From the NCBI GenBank assembly GCA_037178975.1, contig JASJZH010000005.1:4340001-4404000 (forward strand): 64,000 bases of DNA, given 5' to 3'. Of this stretch, positions 37,601 to 48,540 are shown in pieces. Positions within the stretch are counted from its first letter, which is position 1. Each line of letters begins with the position of its first letter. A model generated the notes under the pieces. It searched no databases and was not told the DNA's origin. It worked only from the letters and a program-made list of their open reading frames with translations. The DNA comes from Oscheius tipulae. Its lineage: Eukaryota; Nematoda; Chromadorea; Rhabditida; Rhabditidae. The position numbers were made by a program, and so were the translations under genes.

Positions 37601-40600
37601 TGTTCAAATCTAATACAAATTACAGCTCCTCCAAGCGTCAAAGTTCATTCGGAGAATCCAATCAAAAACCTGGACGAGACTGTAACCATCTTCTGCGAGA
37701 CTACTGGAAATCCTACACCTTCTCTCAGCTGGAGCAAGGCCGGTCAACCGATCATCAGTCGAGTCGAAGGAACGCGTATTGGATTGAAGGGAACCCGACT
37801 GGATATTCCTCATTTGAACAAAGAAGACGTCGGAGACTACACTTGCCATGCTCTCAATGATGCCGGAACAGCGGAGGACAGTATTCATGTAGACGTTCTT
37901 GTTCCTCCAGTCATCGAGAGAGACAACATTGACATGTCCCCTAGACTTCCGGCAGGTCAAACTCTAACTCTTCAATGTGCTGCCGGTGGAAAACCTCTTC
38001 CCAACTACAAATGGTTTGTCAACGACACTGAGATTACTGTCTCTACTGAAGGAATTACCCTGGGAGCCAACAGCAAGTACATTCAGGTACTTGTCCCCCT
38101 TTTGCAGTTAACAAAAGTTTAGATCAACAACATAACGCTCCAAGATCAAGGACATTACAAGTGTGTAGCGACGAACGTGGCCGGAACTGATACTCTCGAC
38201 TACAACGTTGATGTTGTTCGTGAGTTTGAAGTTTTGTATCACTCTAAAATAATCCTTAGAATCCCCGATAATCAGCAACGGTGGAGCTCAGCAAGTGGTT
38301 GAAGGAGAATTGGCCAAAATGGAATGTCTGGCAGATGGCCATCCTGCTCCTCAGATCTCTTGGCTCAGGAATGGAATAAGAGTCGAGGCAGGAGTACAAG
38401 GAGTTCGGTACATTGTGGATGGACAGTCTCTGACCGTTATTGAAGTTCGCTCGTCCGACTCTGGAATCTACGTCTGTCAGGCTACGAATGAGGCCGGAAC
38501 CACACAGCAGGCCTATACTCTTGAAGTTCTTGGTAAGTGAATCTCTTTTGTAGACAAAAAGTATTCAGTTGCTCCGAAGATCACTGCTGCCTCCCTTTCA
38601 ACTCATCACGTTGTGGCAGGTGCACCTTTCTCTCTGAAATGCCAGGCTAGAGGCTATCCCGACCCTCAAATCAGCTGGACTCTTAACGAGGAACCACTGG
38701 AGAACGGATTTAGAGGACACATCATTGACACCGACGGGACCATGAGCGTGGAAGCGGCGACGGATAGAACAGCTCTGTATCGTTGTATCGCTGCGAACAA
38801 TGCTGGAAAGGATGACATCGAGTACACTGTCCATGCTGTCAGTGCTCCAGTTGTCAGTCAAGAAGGTGATGTCATCTTGAATGCCACTGAAGGAGACCCG
38901 GCCGATCTGATCTGTAAGATTGAGGGAGAGGATTCGAAGATTGGATGGCAGAAGGTAAGATATTTAGGGATTTCTTCTTTTTATAACTTTACAATTTTTT
39001 ACTGTACAACTTTGCAAAGAACAATTTACAACTTTTTACAGAAACCAAGTAATTACTATAGTCCATAGAAACTATTCTAATTGCAGTGACAACAGGAAAT
39101 AGTTGTTAGCAATTACTTTGGAATCCAGGGGCAACTAATTGCAAGACATTACTGTATTTTGAGACTTCGAGTAAGACTCGTGTGTGTATCCTAAACGAAT
39201 CGAAAGTAATCTCTTCTATTTAAAGCGCGATGATGTCTGTGGCAGACTCTGTGTATATGTTTGTTTGTCCGTGGCCACGAACCAGAAGCGAGCCAATTAT
39301 GTTGTCTAGAAGTTTTGTTGTTCAGAAACAGTTATGCCTAATTTGGGTGCGCTCCAGAACTTGGTTTTTATCCCAGTGAAGCCACTGGGAGCCTTGTTAT
39401 TAGCCGCAGTTGCCAATGCAAACTGAAGGCAAATAGACGCCTGATATGTAACGAAAGTAATAACTTCAGAACGGAGTGAATGTCTTGCCTTCGAGCACGA
39501 TCCAGTTCAGCGAGGACATGACCAAGCTTCACTTCACTCAAGTCCGAATGTCCGACAACGGAACATACACTTGTACGGCCTCAAACACAGCCGGAAACGC
39601 TACCCAAATGATCAAGTTGTTCATTGGAGGTGAGTTTTATCACTGATATGGTTTATCTAACAACAATATTTTCAACACACACACACACTTAACCGAACAT
39701 TCGGAAGAAACGAGTCTTAACTTTGGGATACACTGGCGGTCGTGGGGCTTCAATTCTCTCCTCACTCGTGGGCAAAATCTTCATAGGTTCCGCGGGTTCC
39801 TCGTTCTCTGGGAGATCAGGATAGTCTCGGTCGAACCGACGAAACTGTTCCATCACATCGTCGTAGAGATCCGGCGAGATTTTGAAGTCCAAGTCCGTGA
39901 ATCCTTTTTGATTACCGTACACGTCGGTCATGATTTGGTCCGGATCGAGTGGCTGTCTCTTTCCAGCTTAAACACATTTTGATGCTTGAACTGGATCGGG
40001 AGAACTTACGGGTGGGAGAACTGAGAACAGAGGCGACTGCAAGAAGTAGAGTCATCGCCACGAGGTGCATTGTCTTCAGCTGAAAAGAGAGTCTAGTTGT
40101 CTATGGATGAGACGCGAGAATAGAACAAAAGACCGCGGACAGGTTGTAGTGGAAAAGTACAGCTGTTGTGGATCAGAAAGGGGAAATACGTAGTGTGAGA
40201 GGATAATCAGAGACCAGATTGTGACAACTAATTATACGAACAGCCAAATAATAATGTGTTTCAGTGCCGGCCAAAATCACAAGAGACAAGACCAAGATGG
40301 TCTTCCAGGCTGGAGAGACAGCCACCATGTGGTAAGATAATTCGGCTTCCAGACAAACTAAGGCAAATGTTCTAGGTGTGAAGCGTTCGGTGTCCCGCCG
40401 CCTACAATTTCCTGGTACAAGGATGACGTTCTACTCGAAAACAGTGAGTTAATTGGAAGGATATCCTGAACCTGACAGCTGCTTCCGCCGACAAACAAAA
40501 ATAATTTCTTTTTCTAGCGGCCATCGATGATCACAGCAGTACCCAGAAGAAGTCGGCCTTCTTTGGAGCCGTGGGACCCGAGGATGCAGGTGTTTACACG

Positions 40601-43600
40601 TGTAAGGCGGAAAACTGGGCCGGACAGGATGAGGAAGACTTTGATCTCGTCGTATTGAGTAGGTTGCTTTTTTGGGAGGTGGCACTTGGAAATGTCATGT
40701 GTGCTTCTCACGGTGGATAGTCGATTGTGAAACAAAAACAATTGCAGCCAGACCCCAAATCGAACCTCCAACTGCGAATTTGACGGTAAATCCGAGACAA
40801 ACGGCGGTCTTGGGATGCAATGCTACAGGAAATCCGGAACCAGTGGTCACTTGGGTCAAGGTCCCCAACGAGGAACAGATTCAAGCATCTGAGAGTGAGT
40901 GAAAGAAAGGATTTGGTCGACTAACAAAATATTTAGAGTACCAACTGCTGGGAACATCCCTGGCTATCAGGAACGTGCTTCCAGAGGACGAAGGATTCTA
41001 CCATTGTATTGCGAAAAGCGATGCCGGTCATCATCTGGGAGTACGAAAACTCACAGTCAACAGTAAGTTGGCTTGTCCTTTAGTCGAATGTACTTGAACG
41101 TGACGCACGAGGCCTTTTCGAGGAAAGAGTCTTTTTGCAATAGTGCAACCAGAATACGATGAGAGGAAACTAAATGTTGCAGAAGTGGACAAGGAGAAGA
41201 AAGTCATTTGGACAGAATGTGATGAAGAGAACAAACCCATAAAGACGACGCTGATTCCTGGACGAGGAGATGTTCCCGATGATGATCATACTTTGCTTCC
41301 ATGGGGCCAGAATGAAGATCTCTCGCTGAATGGAACCAACGGAATCGTCATTCGTTGTCTGCCCGGTCCCCGTACCCCCAGAAAAGTCGGACTACATGTA
41401 GTCCCGAAACTGGTGGTGGTTCCGAAAGACAACAAAGTGACGATCGGATCTGTTGTCGAGTTTACCTGCAGGTGAGGGTACAAACAAGAAAGAGAATAAC
41501 AAATTTTTAGTGCTGTCGGACCACCGATTCCGTCAATCTTCTGGACAAAGAATGGAGATCTGTTCGATGATAGAGAACAAGATGTGGGAATGAGCAGACT
41601 GGTCATCAATGTGGACAGTTTGAATGACACAGGGACTTACGCCTGTCACGCCCATAACAGTGTGGGAGTGAAAGAGGTCAGTCAAGGGGTAAATGGCTTG
41701 ACTCATGAGGAGTATGGAAGTATTAAAAGAGACCAACGTCAGCTGAAAGGTGGAGACAGATATAACCCAATTTCACGCCGGAACAGACTTCAATTGAGTG
41801 AGACTAGACAATCCGTTTCGTACAAGTCTTGCAAAATGAATATCCGAGCATCCACCCGCCTGATTGAAAGGTCTTTTCAGGCGTCAGCCAAGATTGAAAT
41901 CGACGAGGGATCAACAGGTCAAATCCCTACCAAGAACCAAAGGAAAGTGGCCGTTCTGACCTGCTTCGAGAAGGGACATTCCATCAACCGTGGAGTCTCT
42001 TGGGAATATCATGGTCAAGCTCTGGGACAACTGGTCGGAGTGCATCAGATGAATAACGGAACATTGGTTCTCCTGGATGTTGACCCACTGTCGCCCGAGT
42101 TGAAACACTACACTTGCAAGGCTAGAAACAGAAGACGACAGAATACTGTGGATCTGGTAAGTGAGCCATTCATGTTAGAGAAACCTATATTTAGATGGAA
42201 GTCGAGGACGAGGCGCCTCTCGTTGAGACGATCCCGAATGTGATCAGAGTCGCTCCAGAGGGAAGTGTCTCTCTCAAGTGCAATATTCTAAAGGGAAACC
42301 CACTCACGACCCAGATCATCTGGACGAGAAATGATAACAAAATTGTGGCGGACGAGGTGACCTATGTCATGGTAAGTTTGATTATTTCTGGTGGGTGGCA
42401 GAGAACAATACGAGTGCAAATTGTTACGAATTGAATCAGCCAGGTGACTGAACAGATTACCCGAAACGGCACCTATTGGAATTAGAACAGGAATGAATTT
42501 CCTCTTCCTTCATCGTTTTGTGGATCTGGCAGGCCATTATGGAGATAATTAGATGCCACAACATTCTAATTATTATCAGCTTTTTTTTTTGAGAGTAGAG
42601 TAAATACTAGCTCACTAGCTAAATAAGAATATTTTTGTTGTGCAATATGCTCAAGATCAGGTCAACGGCGAAAATTGTCAAAAAGGTCACGCAGGAATAG
42701 TGTTTCAGCCAAACAACAGCTTGCAAATAATGTCGGTGGAGGAGTTCGATAAGGGAATCTACAAATGTGTGGCGGCAAACTCGCTAGGAAAGTCCTACGA
42801 CACTACGGAAGTCATCGTTGAAGGTAAGAAATGAAATCCAAAACCACTGGAACATTTGACCTTACAAGGGGATTAGCTACAAAAAAAAAGTACAAAGCTT
42901 CGGATATGTTTGGCGCTATGTTTGAACTTTTGAGAGTACACGACATTTTCATAGAGAGAGTGATGTCAACAATGACTCGAATTCCAGACGGAGCGAGTCA
43001 GGAACAGGAGAAGAAGCTGAATGTCCAACCGCTGAGTGAGTTGTTTTGAAAGAAAAAGAGAGAGAATAAGAAGAGGAGTCTGATTGGTTTGACGTCGGGA
43101 AGGAAGAGAGTAAAAGTGTCAAGAGGCCTGCTGATTGGAATGAATGAGCCGATGATTCCTATTCATTCTTTATGTGGTCCTGTCACGTAGACATTGAGTA
43201 CAAAAGCCATTTTGGGAAGAGGAGTGTCCCGACACAGAGATCAGCACAATTTTCTGATTGCAGCTGTTTTTGAAACCGAGAACATTAGACAGGGCTCACC
43301 TGCTTTATCCGTTTTAATAGGTCAAACAGGTGGAGTTTCTGAGTTTCTAATCAGGTTCTTAAAAGACGTTGTACCTTGTGTAATCTGTTGATCAATGCTG
43401 TAATTTACGAGGCGACTACAACTTTTGATAATCGTAAGGCGGAAGCTTTTGACCGATACGACTCATCGGGTTCAGTGAACCAATTAAGACAAAGCTTGCA
43501 GCTACCCCCGAGCCTAGTACTACCACAACTAGTACGACTCCTTCTACTACCACGACCACTACTACTACGACTACCACAACAACCTCTGCACCTACCACAA

Positions 43601-44657
43601 CCACCACTACCAGCACCTCAACAACCACACCAACTTCCACGACCACCACAACGACAGAGACGCCAGCCCCCTCAGCCATGGTAACAGTCGACATTCTCTC
43701 GTCCCATTCATCCAAGCTGCCTATTGATGAGAACGATTATGAAGGAAGTGGGGAAGGACCTTCAAGTGAATCGATCTGTGGACGAGGATACGAGAGCAGG
43801 CACGGAATGTGTATGGCTGTTGATTCGCACGATGTCAAGGCTATCGTGACGGAAGAGGATCGTTGTCCCGAGGGTTACGTCTATGTTGATGAGAAGTGTG
43901 AAGGTTTGAAGTCTTTTGATTGGCTCACAAACATCGTTCAGACTTTGACGAGTGCTCCTACGACGCTCCCTGTGAGTTCGAATGCATCAACACTGTCGGA
44001 AGCTACCAATGCAACTGTCCCGAAGGCTACGATCTGATTCACGGAGACTGCATCGGTACTTATATATAACTTTAAGCATTAAAATCACAACACAGACATC
44101 GATGAATGTCCTGAGAATCCATGTGAAGAGGGACTGGTCTGCTTCAACAAGCTTGGAACCTATGAATGCATTGATGATCCATGTCCAGGAAACTATTCTA
44201 TTGAGGACGGAAGGTGGGTCGAAATACTTATTGAGAAATCAAAAAAATTCAGAATGTGTGTTCCCGACTGTCTGGACTGCGACGATCCTCCGATCCAGCT
44301 GCAAATGATGGCTGTCCCGGCTGGAATCCCCTCTGCCACCGCTCTGGCAAAACTGACAGCATATGACAAGAATGGAAGAGTACTCCACGATGCCACTTTC
44401 GTCATTTCCGACAGTCAAGTCGGCCTCGCTAATAGTATGTTTCATCTTTTGCCTCAAAGAAAACTATTCCAGAGAGAATGAGGACGGGCCCGTTCACGAT
44501 CCGGGCTGAAAAGGGCCATGCGACAGTCTCGACGAACAGAATTCTTCGAGCTGGAGCCAGTCACAAGATCTTCGCCCGAGCCTCCTCCGACGCTAGACAT
44601 TCTCACAAAGAAACACAATTCCTTCTTCTCATCGACGTCGGACAATATCCTTTCTAG
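19652..44657 (+). CDS. him-4: Hemicentin (him-4 type) giant extracellular matrix protein
   Basis: Secreted matrix protein that in C. elegans forms fine tracks joining tissues and basement membranes. ATG 19652 gives a signal peptide ([16 protein letters not shown]). A vWA domain follows (about 19774-20900) with the MIDAS start [10 protein letters not shown], then the hemicentin-specific region to about 21770. I count about 47 Ig domains by hand from 21780 to 42825, most with D-x-G-x-Y-x-C-x-A-x-N-x-A-G. Segment 41140-41470 ([13 protein letters not shown]...) is an atypical insert between two Ig domains. After a Thr-rich linker come EGF-like modules, two with the calcium-binding D-x-D-E-C start (about 43960 and 44100), and a fibulin-type end finishing VGQYPF at TAG 44655-44657. 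C. elegans hemicentin has 48 Ig domains and the same order. Two antisense genes sit in introns, and one intron has a read-through exon. Confidence 0.95.
19774..21035 (+). other. Hemicentin vWA domain exons
   Basis: Exons about 19774-19923, 20045-20150, 20481-20606, 20691-20783 and onward encode the vWA fold. The metal-site motif DITGS is near 19797 and [13 protein letters not shown], a typical core strand, near 20520. The intron at about 20151-20480 is unusually long (330 nt) and holds no recognisable gene. Confidence 0.8.
30330..32631 (-). CDS. Small membrane-anchored cysteine-rich protein with ADAM10-like modules, nested antisense in hemicentin
   Basis: Six exons (32631-32507, 31708-31577, 31326-31156, 30920-30770, 30561-30457, 30416-30330) join with canonical GT-AG ends and total 771 nt, an exact multiple of three. 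The product is 256 residues: a signal peptide, two cysteine modules, then a hydrophobic C-terminal stretch ([18 protein letters not shown]), so a tail-anchored or GPI-type end. Each module follows C-x-N-x-x-C ... C-x-C ... Y/R-C-x-L-C-C. The part [11 protein letters not shown] ... VCECP ... RCQLCC resembles the cysteine-rich region after the disintegrin domain of ADAM10. There is no metalloprotease or disintegrin domain. It lies wholly inside one hemicentin intron (about 30223-33211). Its role is unknown; it might bind ADAM10-type partners or substrates. The family resemblance is from memory of the motif pattern. Confidence 0.75.
36579..37102 (+). CDS. Possible alternative 3' terminal exon of hemicentin (read-through isoform)
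   Basis: The Ig exon ending at about 36578 has a donor (TTGT|GTACGAG) that joins the next Ig exon at 37269 in phase. If it is not used, the frame stays open for about 175 more codons to a stop at 37100-37102, followed by AATAAA at about 37203. The extension has a Pro/Thr-rich part and then a strongly charged Glu/Arg/Lys helix-like part ([31 protein letters not shown]) and a basic tail. This would end hemicentin after about 36 Ig domains without EGF modules. It may be just an unusually open intron; no transcript data are available here. Confidence 0.4.
37202..37208 (+). terminator. Intronic poly(A) signal candidate in hemicentin
   Basis: AATAAATTT about 100 bp after the read-through stop at 37102 and about 60 bp before the next Ig exon. 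Its position fits premature polyadenylation of the short hemicentin form. Confidence 0.4.
38955..39471. repeat. Oversized hemicentin intron with inserted-element-like sequence
   Basis: This intron is about 520 nt, while most hemicentin introns are under 60 nt. It contains CCCAGTGAAGCCACTGGG, a perfect 8-bp-arm hairpin (about 39374-39391), and a TGTTTGTTTGTCCGTGGCCACGAAC stretch that looks unlike the neighbouring introns. It may be a decayed mobile element. I could not define terminal repeats or a target duplication. Confidence 0.3.
39689..40070 (-). CDS. Small secreted protein nested antisense in hemicentin, possible peptide precursor
   Basis: Two exons (40070-40010 and 39966-39689) join in phase and encode about 112 residues. 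An acceptor-like CTTTTCAG lies just before the ATG, as for a trans-spliced gene. The signal peptide ([18 protein letters not shown]) is clear. It is followed by a Gly-Lys-Arg site and then an acidic, Pro-rich body. The chain ends in ...TRFFRMFG at TAA 39689-39691. A C-terminal Gly after Phe can serve as amide donor, so an RMF-amide end is conceivable. The single copy and long acidic body do not look like a classical multi-peptide precursor. A run of CA repeats follows the stop. Function unknown. Confidence 0.7.
43502..43675 (+). repeat. Thr-rich mucin-like linker in hemicentin (ACN codon repeats)
   Basis: The exon after acceptor GCTTGCAG encodes about 58 residues of which most are Thr, with scattered Ser and Pro, written in imperfect ACN codon repeats. 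Such tracts are usually O-glycosylated and stretched. It sits exactly between the last Ig domain and the EGF modules, a hinge-like place. It is in the same frame as the EGF sequence that follows. Confidence 0.75.
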
Positions 44658-44867
44658 TCCTTTTTCTGTTCAAACTTTTCTCTGTACCTGTTGTGTTTGA
44701 TAAATATTGAACTATTCTCTCGAGAGAGAGCCGGTCTGTTTGTCGAGTCAGTCTCGACAGACTCTCCCAGACTCTAATGTCTCTTCTTCTCAGCCTACCC
44801 GATCGTATTTTTGCATTAACTATGACCAAGGTGTTCACTTTCTTCCGTCTGACTCATCAGTGTTCAG

Positions 44868-45967
44868 ATGACACACGAGTCTTTTTCTCGGACCTTCCGG
44901 TCCAATAAGTCTGTTAATCAGTCATCCATCCGAAATAGACGAAGAATCAAGATTCATTTGCCAATGTTCGTCTATGAGATCGCTGTAAGTCCTCTTTTGG
45001 CTTGCAATCAAGAACCGATTCAGGCTCCAAGCCGGCGACGTCAAACCGTTGTGCTCCGTTTAAATCGTTGTGATAACAAGAAAATGTTGTTTCCAAAAAA
45101 CTTTGACACATTTCTGCACAAGACGATCTCCGACCTTGCTTTCTTCATCTTCGACACGGTCGTTTGGGGATGCAGGGAGGATTATGTGAGGAGGGATACA
45201 TAGACATCTAAATATATTCTAGCCAGATACCGAAGATCACCGAGAAATGATGGGTCAGCTGTTAGAGTCAATGAGACTAAAGAGAATCCGTTGTCGGCAA
45301 TTAGTCCACTCTGTTCCTGACTTTCTATCTCAAACTGTTACATTGTTCAAGCCACAAGAGCTGAATATCGCATGTGCCACTAGCGTGGTGGATGTATTGT
45401 CAATAGAAACTATTCGAACTTTGGTTTGTTCAGACATATTTAATGTCATTCCCGGTCTTCAGATAAGTTTGGAGTTTAGTCCACCCAGCATCCCTGATTT
45501 GGTTCGAACAATTGAACTCGTCCCTTCCCTTTGCAGGCACCTCTCTCTGTGGCCAAGTCAATTCATAGTGGAAGAACTGATAGATGATGTTCTTCCAGCA
45601 CTGAAAAAACACATAGTTGTGAGTATGGAAGTGTATTGATAGTCAAAAATTCTAGAGAACCATGAAGGGAACATGTACTGGGCAACTGGACATAGCACTT
45701 CCTGCTTCTCTGGAGGACCCAGTTCAGTTGCTGTTGAAAGAAATGAATATAGAACAGTTCGAAGTGACGAACGGGACCAAGATGCACTTGTATTCGATGG
45801 ATACAACCAAAAAACTAGCGGTGATAACATTCATCGACACATACAGTGGATATCTGCTATTCCATTCCAAAACTATTGATGGTGAAGAAGAGTTGAGAGA
45901 CTTCTATGAGTCAGTTATTGTTGAAGAAGAGCTGACTCACGACTTCCAACGATACTTTAATGTGTAA
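44868..45967 (+). CDS. Unrecognised intracellular-type protein, about 300 residues
   Basis: ATG 44868 lies directly after GTGTTCAG, a trans-splice-type acceptor. Four exons (44868-44989, about 45030-45185, about 45223-45620, 45659-45967) join in phase 0 with introns of about 37-40 nt and end at TAA 45965-45967. There is no signal peptide or membrane segment. The N-terminal 35 residues are Ser/Arg-rich, and the middle has leucine-rich stretches such as LQISLEFSPPSIPDLVRTIELV. The rest is mixed alpha/beta in appearance. It resembles the layout of nematode F-box-associated proteins only loosely, and I do not claim that family. It starts 211 bp after hemicentin on the same strand, so a downstream operon position is possible. 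Confidence 0.6.
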
Positions 45968-46097
45968 TTGTTCAAATAAAGATGCTTTTGCAGGCTAAAA
46001 AACGTTTTGAAAAGATGTCCGGCGAGTTGTTAGTTCAGTGTCCACCCGCGCGCCTACATGTGCCCCGGCCTGAACAATCAAAAAAGTTTGGAATCCT

Positions 46098-46103
46098 TAT
46101 AAA
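46098..46103 (+). promoter_or_regulatory. TATA box of the astacin gene
   Basis: TATAAA inside CCTTATAAAGG, 58 bp upstream of the astacin ATG at 46161 and after the stop of the preceding gene. Position and sequence fit a core promoter. Confidence 0.55.
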
Positions 46104-46160
46104 GGAAGTCCACGTACCAGCTGGTAACAGTCATACTTATCCTTACTAACTTCTAGTAGG

Positions 46161-48540
46161 ATGAAAATCCTTCTTCTTGGGCTACTTGCTCTGGCCGCAG
46201 CACATGTGACTCCGAGACATCGAGGAGAACGCAGGCTCGCCAAGAGAGTTCTCAATGAGACTGCTCTAAAGAATCTTGAAGAGGTTCTTGTGTTCCAGTC
46301 TTATTACTATAAAGATTCAGCACCTGCATGTCAACCTGAGCAAGCGATGGAACAGAATCAAGAGACTCGAAAACAAGATGTCCAGGAGAGGCAACACGAC
46401 TGTCAAGGAGAAGAAAGAGATTGAAGAGAAGCTTGCTGTCAGTATACTCAGTTTAAAAAAGCGATTCTGTTCAGGAGCTGCCAGTGATTGACACGGAGAA
46501 GCCAAATGATGAAGAGACGGTGGATCTCTTCGAAAGAAATGAGCTTGAAGGAATCTCTGAGTTCCTTTTGCAAGGAGACATGCAGTTCACAGAGTAGGTT
46601 CTTCTTGATATCCAGTACAATTTCCAGTGAGCAACTGGATGTGATAGAAGAGGACATAGACGCGGATGCGAACAAATCGACGAGAAGGAAGAGACAAGTT
46701 TCTACAATTTTCAGGAAATGGGCAGGGAATACCCTTTACTATTATTTCGACCAGGCGTTGAGTATGCAAAATTTACTTACTTTCAAGCCAAAATCCTAGG
46801 TCAACGTGTCAGAACCTCGGTGACGGCAGCCCTGAACTACATCCAAAGCAATACTTGTGTGAACTTTATTCAGAGCTCGACTGCTGCTAATCGTGTTAAA
46901 GTAGCTCAGTCTTTAGTTATAAGTATGAAAGTTTTAGGTGTACAGCGGGAACGGTTGCTTCTCAAACGTCGGAATGATCGGAGGCGAACAGACTCTTTCT
47001 CTTGGACAGGGCTGTGAAGTTGTAAGTATACGGTCGTTTGAGGTTTATGAAGAAGTCAGTTTTCAACAGCTGCTCATGAATTTGCTCATGCTTTGGGCGG
47101 ATTTCATACACAGATGAGATACGACAGAGACAGTTATGTGGACGTCATTCCGAGCGCCGTGCAGGACGGACTCTTTAACTCCAATTTCGCCAAACTCACC
47201 TCCTCGGAAAGTGTCAACTACAGCCCTTATGAGGTAGGTATTATTCTTTTGAGTGCCTAAAATTTTAAAGTACGGAAGCATGATGCATTACCCTGCCACG
47301 GCTTTTGCCAAGTCGCCCAACAGTCCTACAATGGTAGCAAAAGATTCGAAGTACACTTATACCATGGGAGGAAAACTGATAACTTACTACGATGTGAAGA
47401 ATATCAACGATCATTATGGTTGCTCATGTGGCTCTTCCTCAACCAGATGCCAGAATGGAGGAACGCCTAATCCAAGAAACTGCGCCACGTGCATTTGTCC
47501 GCTCGGATATGGAGGAGCGCTCTGTGATCAGAGAGTAAGTTCTCTATCTTCCTAAACTCTGAAGTTTCCAGCCAAGTGGATGTGGAGAAACTCTGACTGC
47601 TACCACTTCCTGGCAGACGAAAGCGTTCACGTTCGGAGATGCGAGCGATTCTCGAAATACCAAAGACGTCTTCACTTACTGCAATCATTGGATCTCTGTA
47701 AGTGATAGGGTCGATGGAAGTAGGAGAAGTTCAGGCTCCTACTGGACAAAGGATTGTTGTCAAAGTGACCAGTATGAGTAACTCTCAATGCAATTACGGC
47801 TGTCCCTTCAACGGAATGGAGATCAAACTCGTCAGTCAACAGAACACGAATCCAAGAATCTGCTGCCCGACTTCCCTCAACCAGGAATTCACGAGCAGTT
47901 TAAATCCAACGCCAGTTGTCAGCTTCAACAGATTCTCCACCACGAGTTTCACCATTCAATACAAACTGGGTAGGCCTTTCCACACATCTCCCAAGCTAAA
48001 AGATGAATACCAAGTTTCAGTAACCGAGAAACCACCAAAGAAAAACAAAAAGAATCGTCGTCAACGAAAATATTGGGAGTAATCGGTGGCGGGGTGGAAC
48101 TGTCTGTAATTAAACGAATTTGTAATAAATGGGCTCTAACTGTCCCTTCAGCCGACTCGACCAGTCCTCCTGCTCCTGCTCCAGGTCCGGGACCTTCTCC
48201 GACCACTTCTGGTTGCACGGACAATGTGAAGTGAGTATGCTTACCATTCAATGAGCTCCTTAGTTGCCCAATCTGGATCAATCAAGGATTCTGCACAAAC
48301 AGTTTCTACCCTCTGGAACAGAGGAAGCAGTACTGTCCCAATGCTTGTAACATGTGTACCGCTGCTCCTGCTCCATCTCCAGCTACCTCCTGTGTGGACG
48401 GCAATACTAAGTGAGAGCCATGTAGACCCAAAAAACTATTCAGCTGTGCCAACTTCATCCTCAACGGATTCTGTTCGAGTCCTTACTACACAGCAGACCA
48501 GAAGAAGACTACTTGTGCCAAGTCCTGCGGATTGTGCTGA
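46161..48540 (+). CDS. Astacin zinc metalloprotease (nas type) with EGF, CUB and two ShKT domains
   Basis: Secreted M12A protease. ATG 46161 opens a signal peptide (MKILLLGLLALAAAHV). The propeptide contains LLQGDMQF, which fits the Asp-switch that blocks the zinc in astacin zymogens, and ends with a furin-like RRKR before the catalytic start. The zinc motif HEFAHALGGFH (about 47076) keeps all three His and the catalytic Glu. The Met-turn reads YGSMMHYP (about 47275). Next are an EGF module (CQNGG...CICPLGYGG), a CUB-like region (about 47580-47970), a Pro/Ala/Ser linker and two six-Cys ShKT domains (about 48220-48350 and 48395-48540), ending TGA 48538-48540. The set EGF-CUB-ShKT matches the C. 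elegans NAS-31/32 group by layout. The intron before the HEFAH exon ends at GAAGTCAG, which keeps phase. Confidence 0.9.

Noticed and set aside
43501-43680. CRISPR-like or tandem satellite repeat
   Set aside because: The repeats are imperfect ACN triplets in frame with hemicentin, not spaced direct repeats.
43416-43715. Reverse Val-rich frame opposite the Thr tract
   Set aside because: It is the complement of ACN repeats (GTN), an artefact of the repeat.
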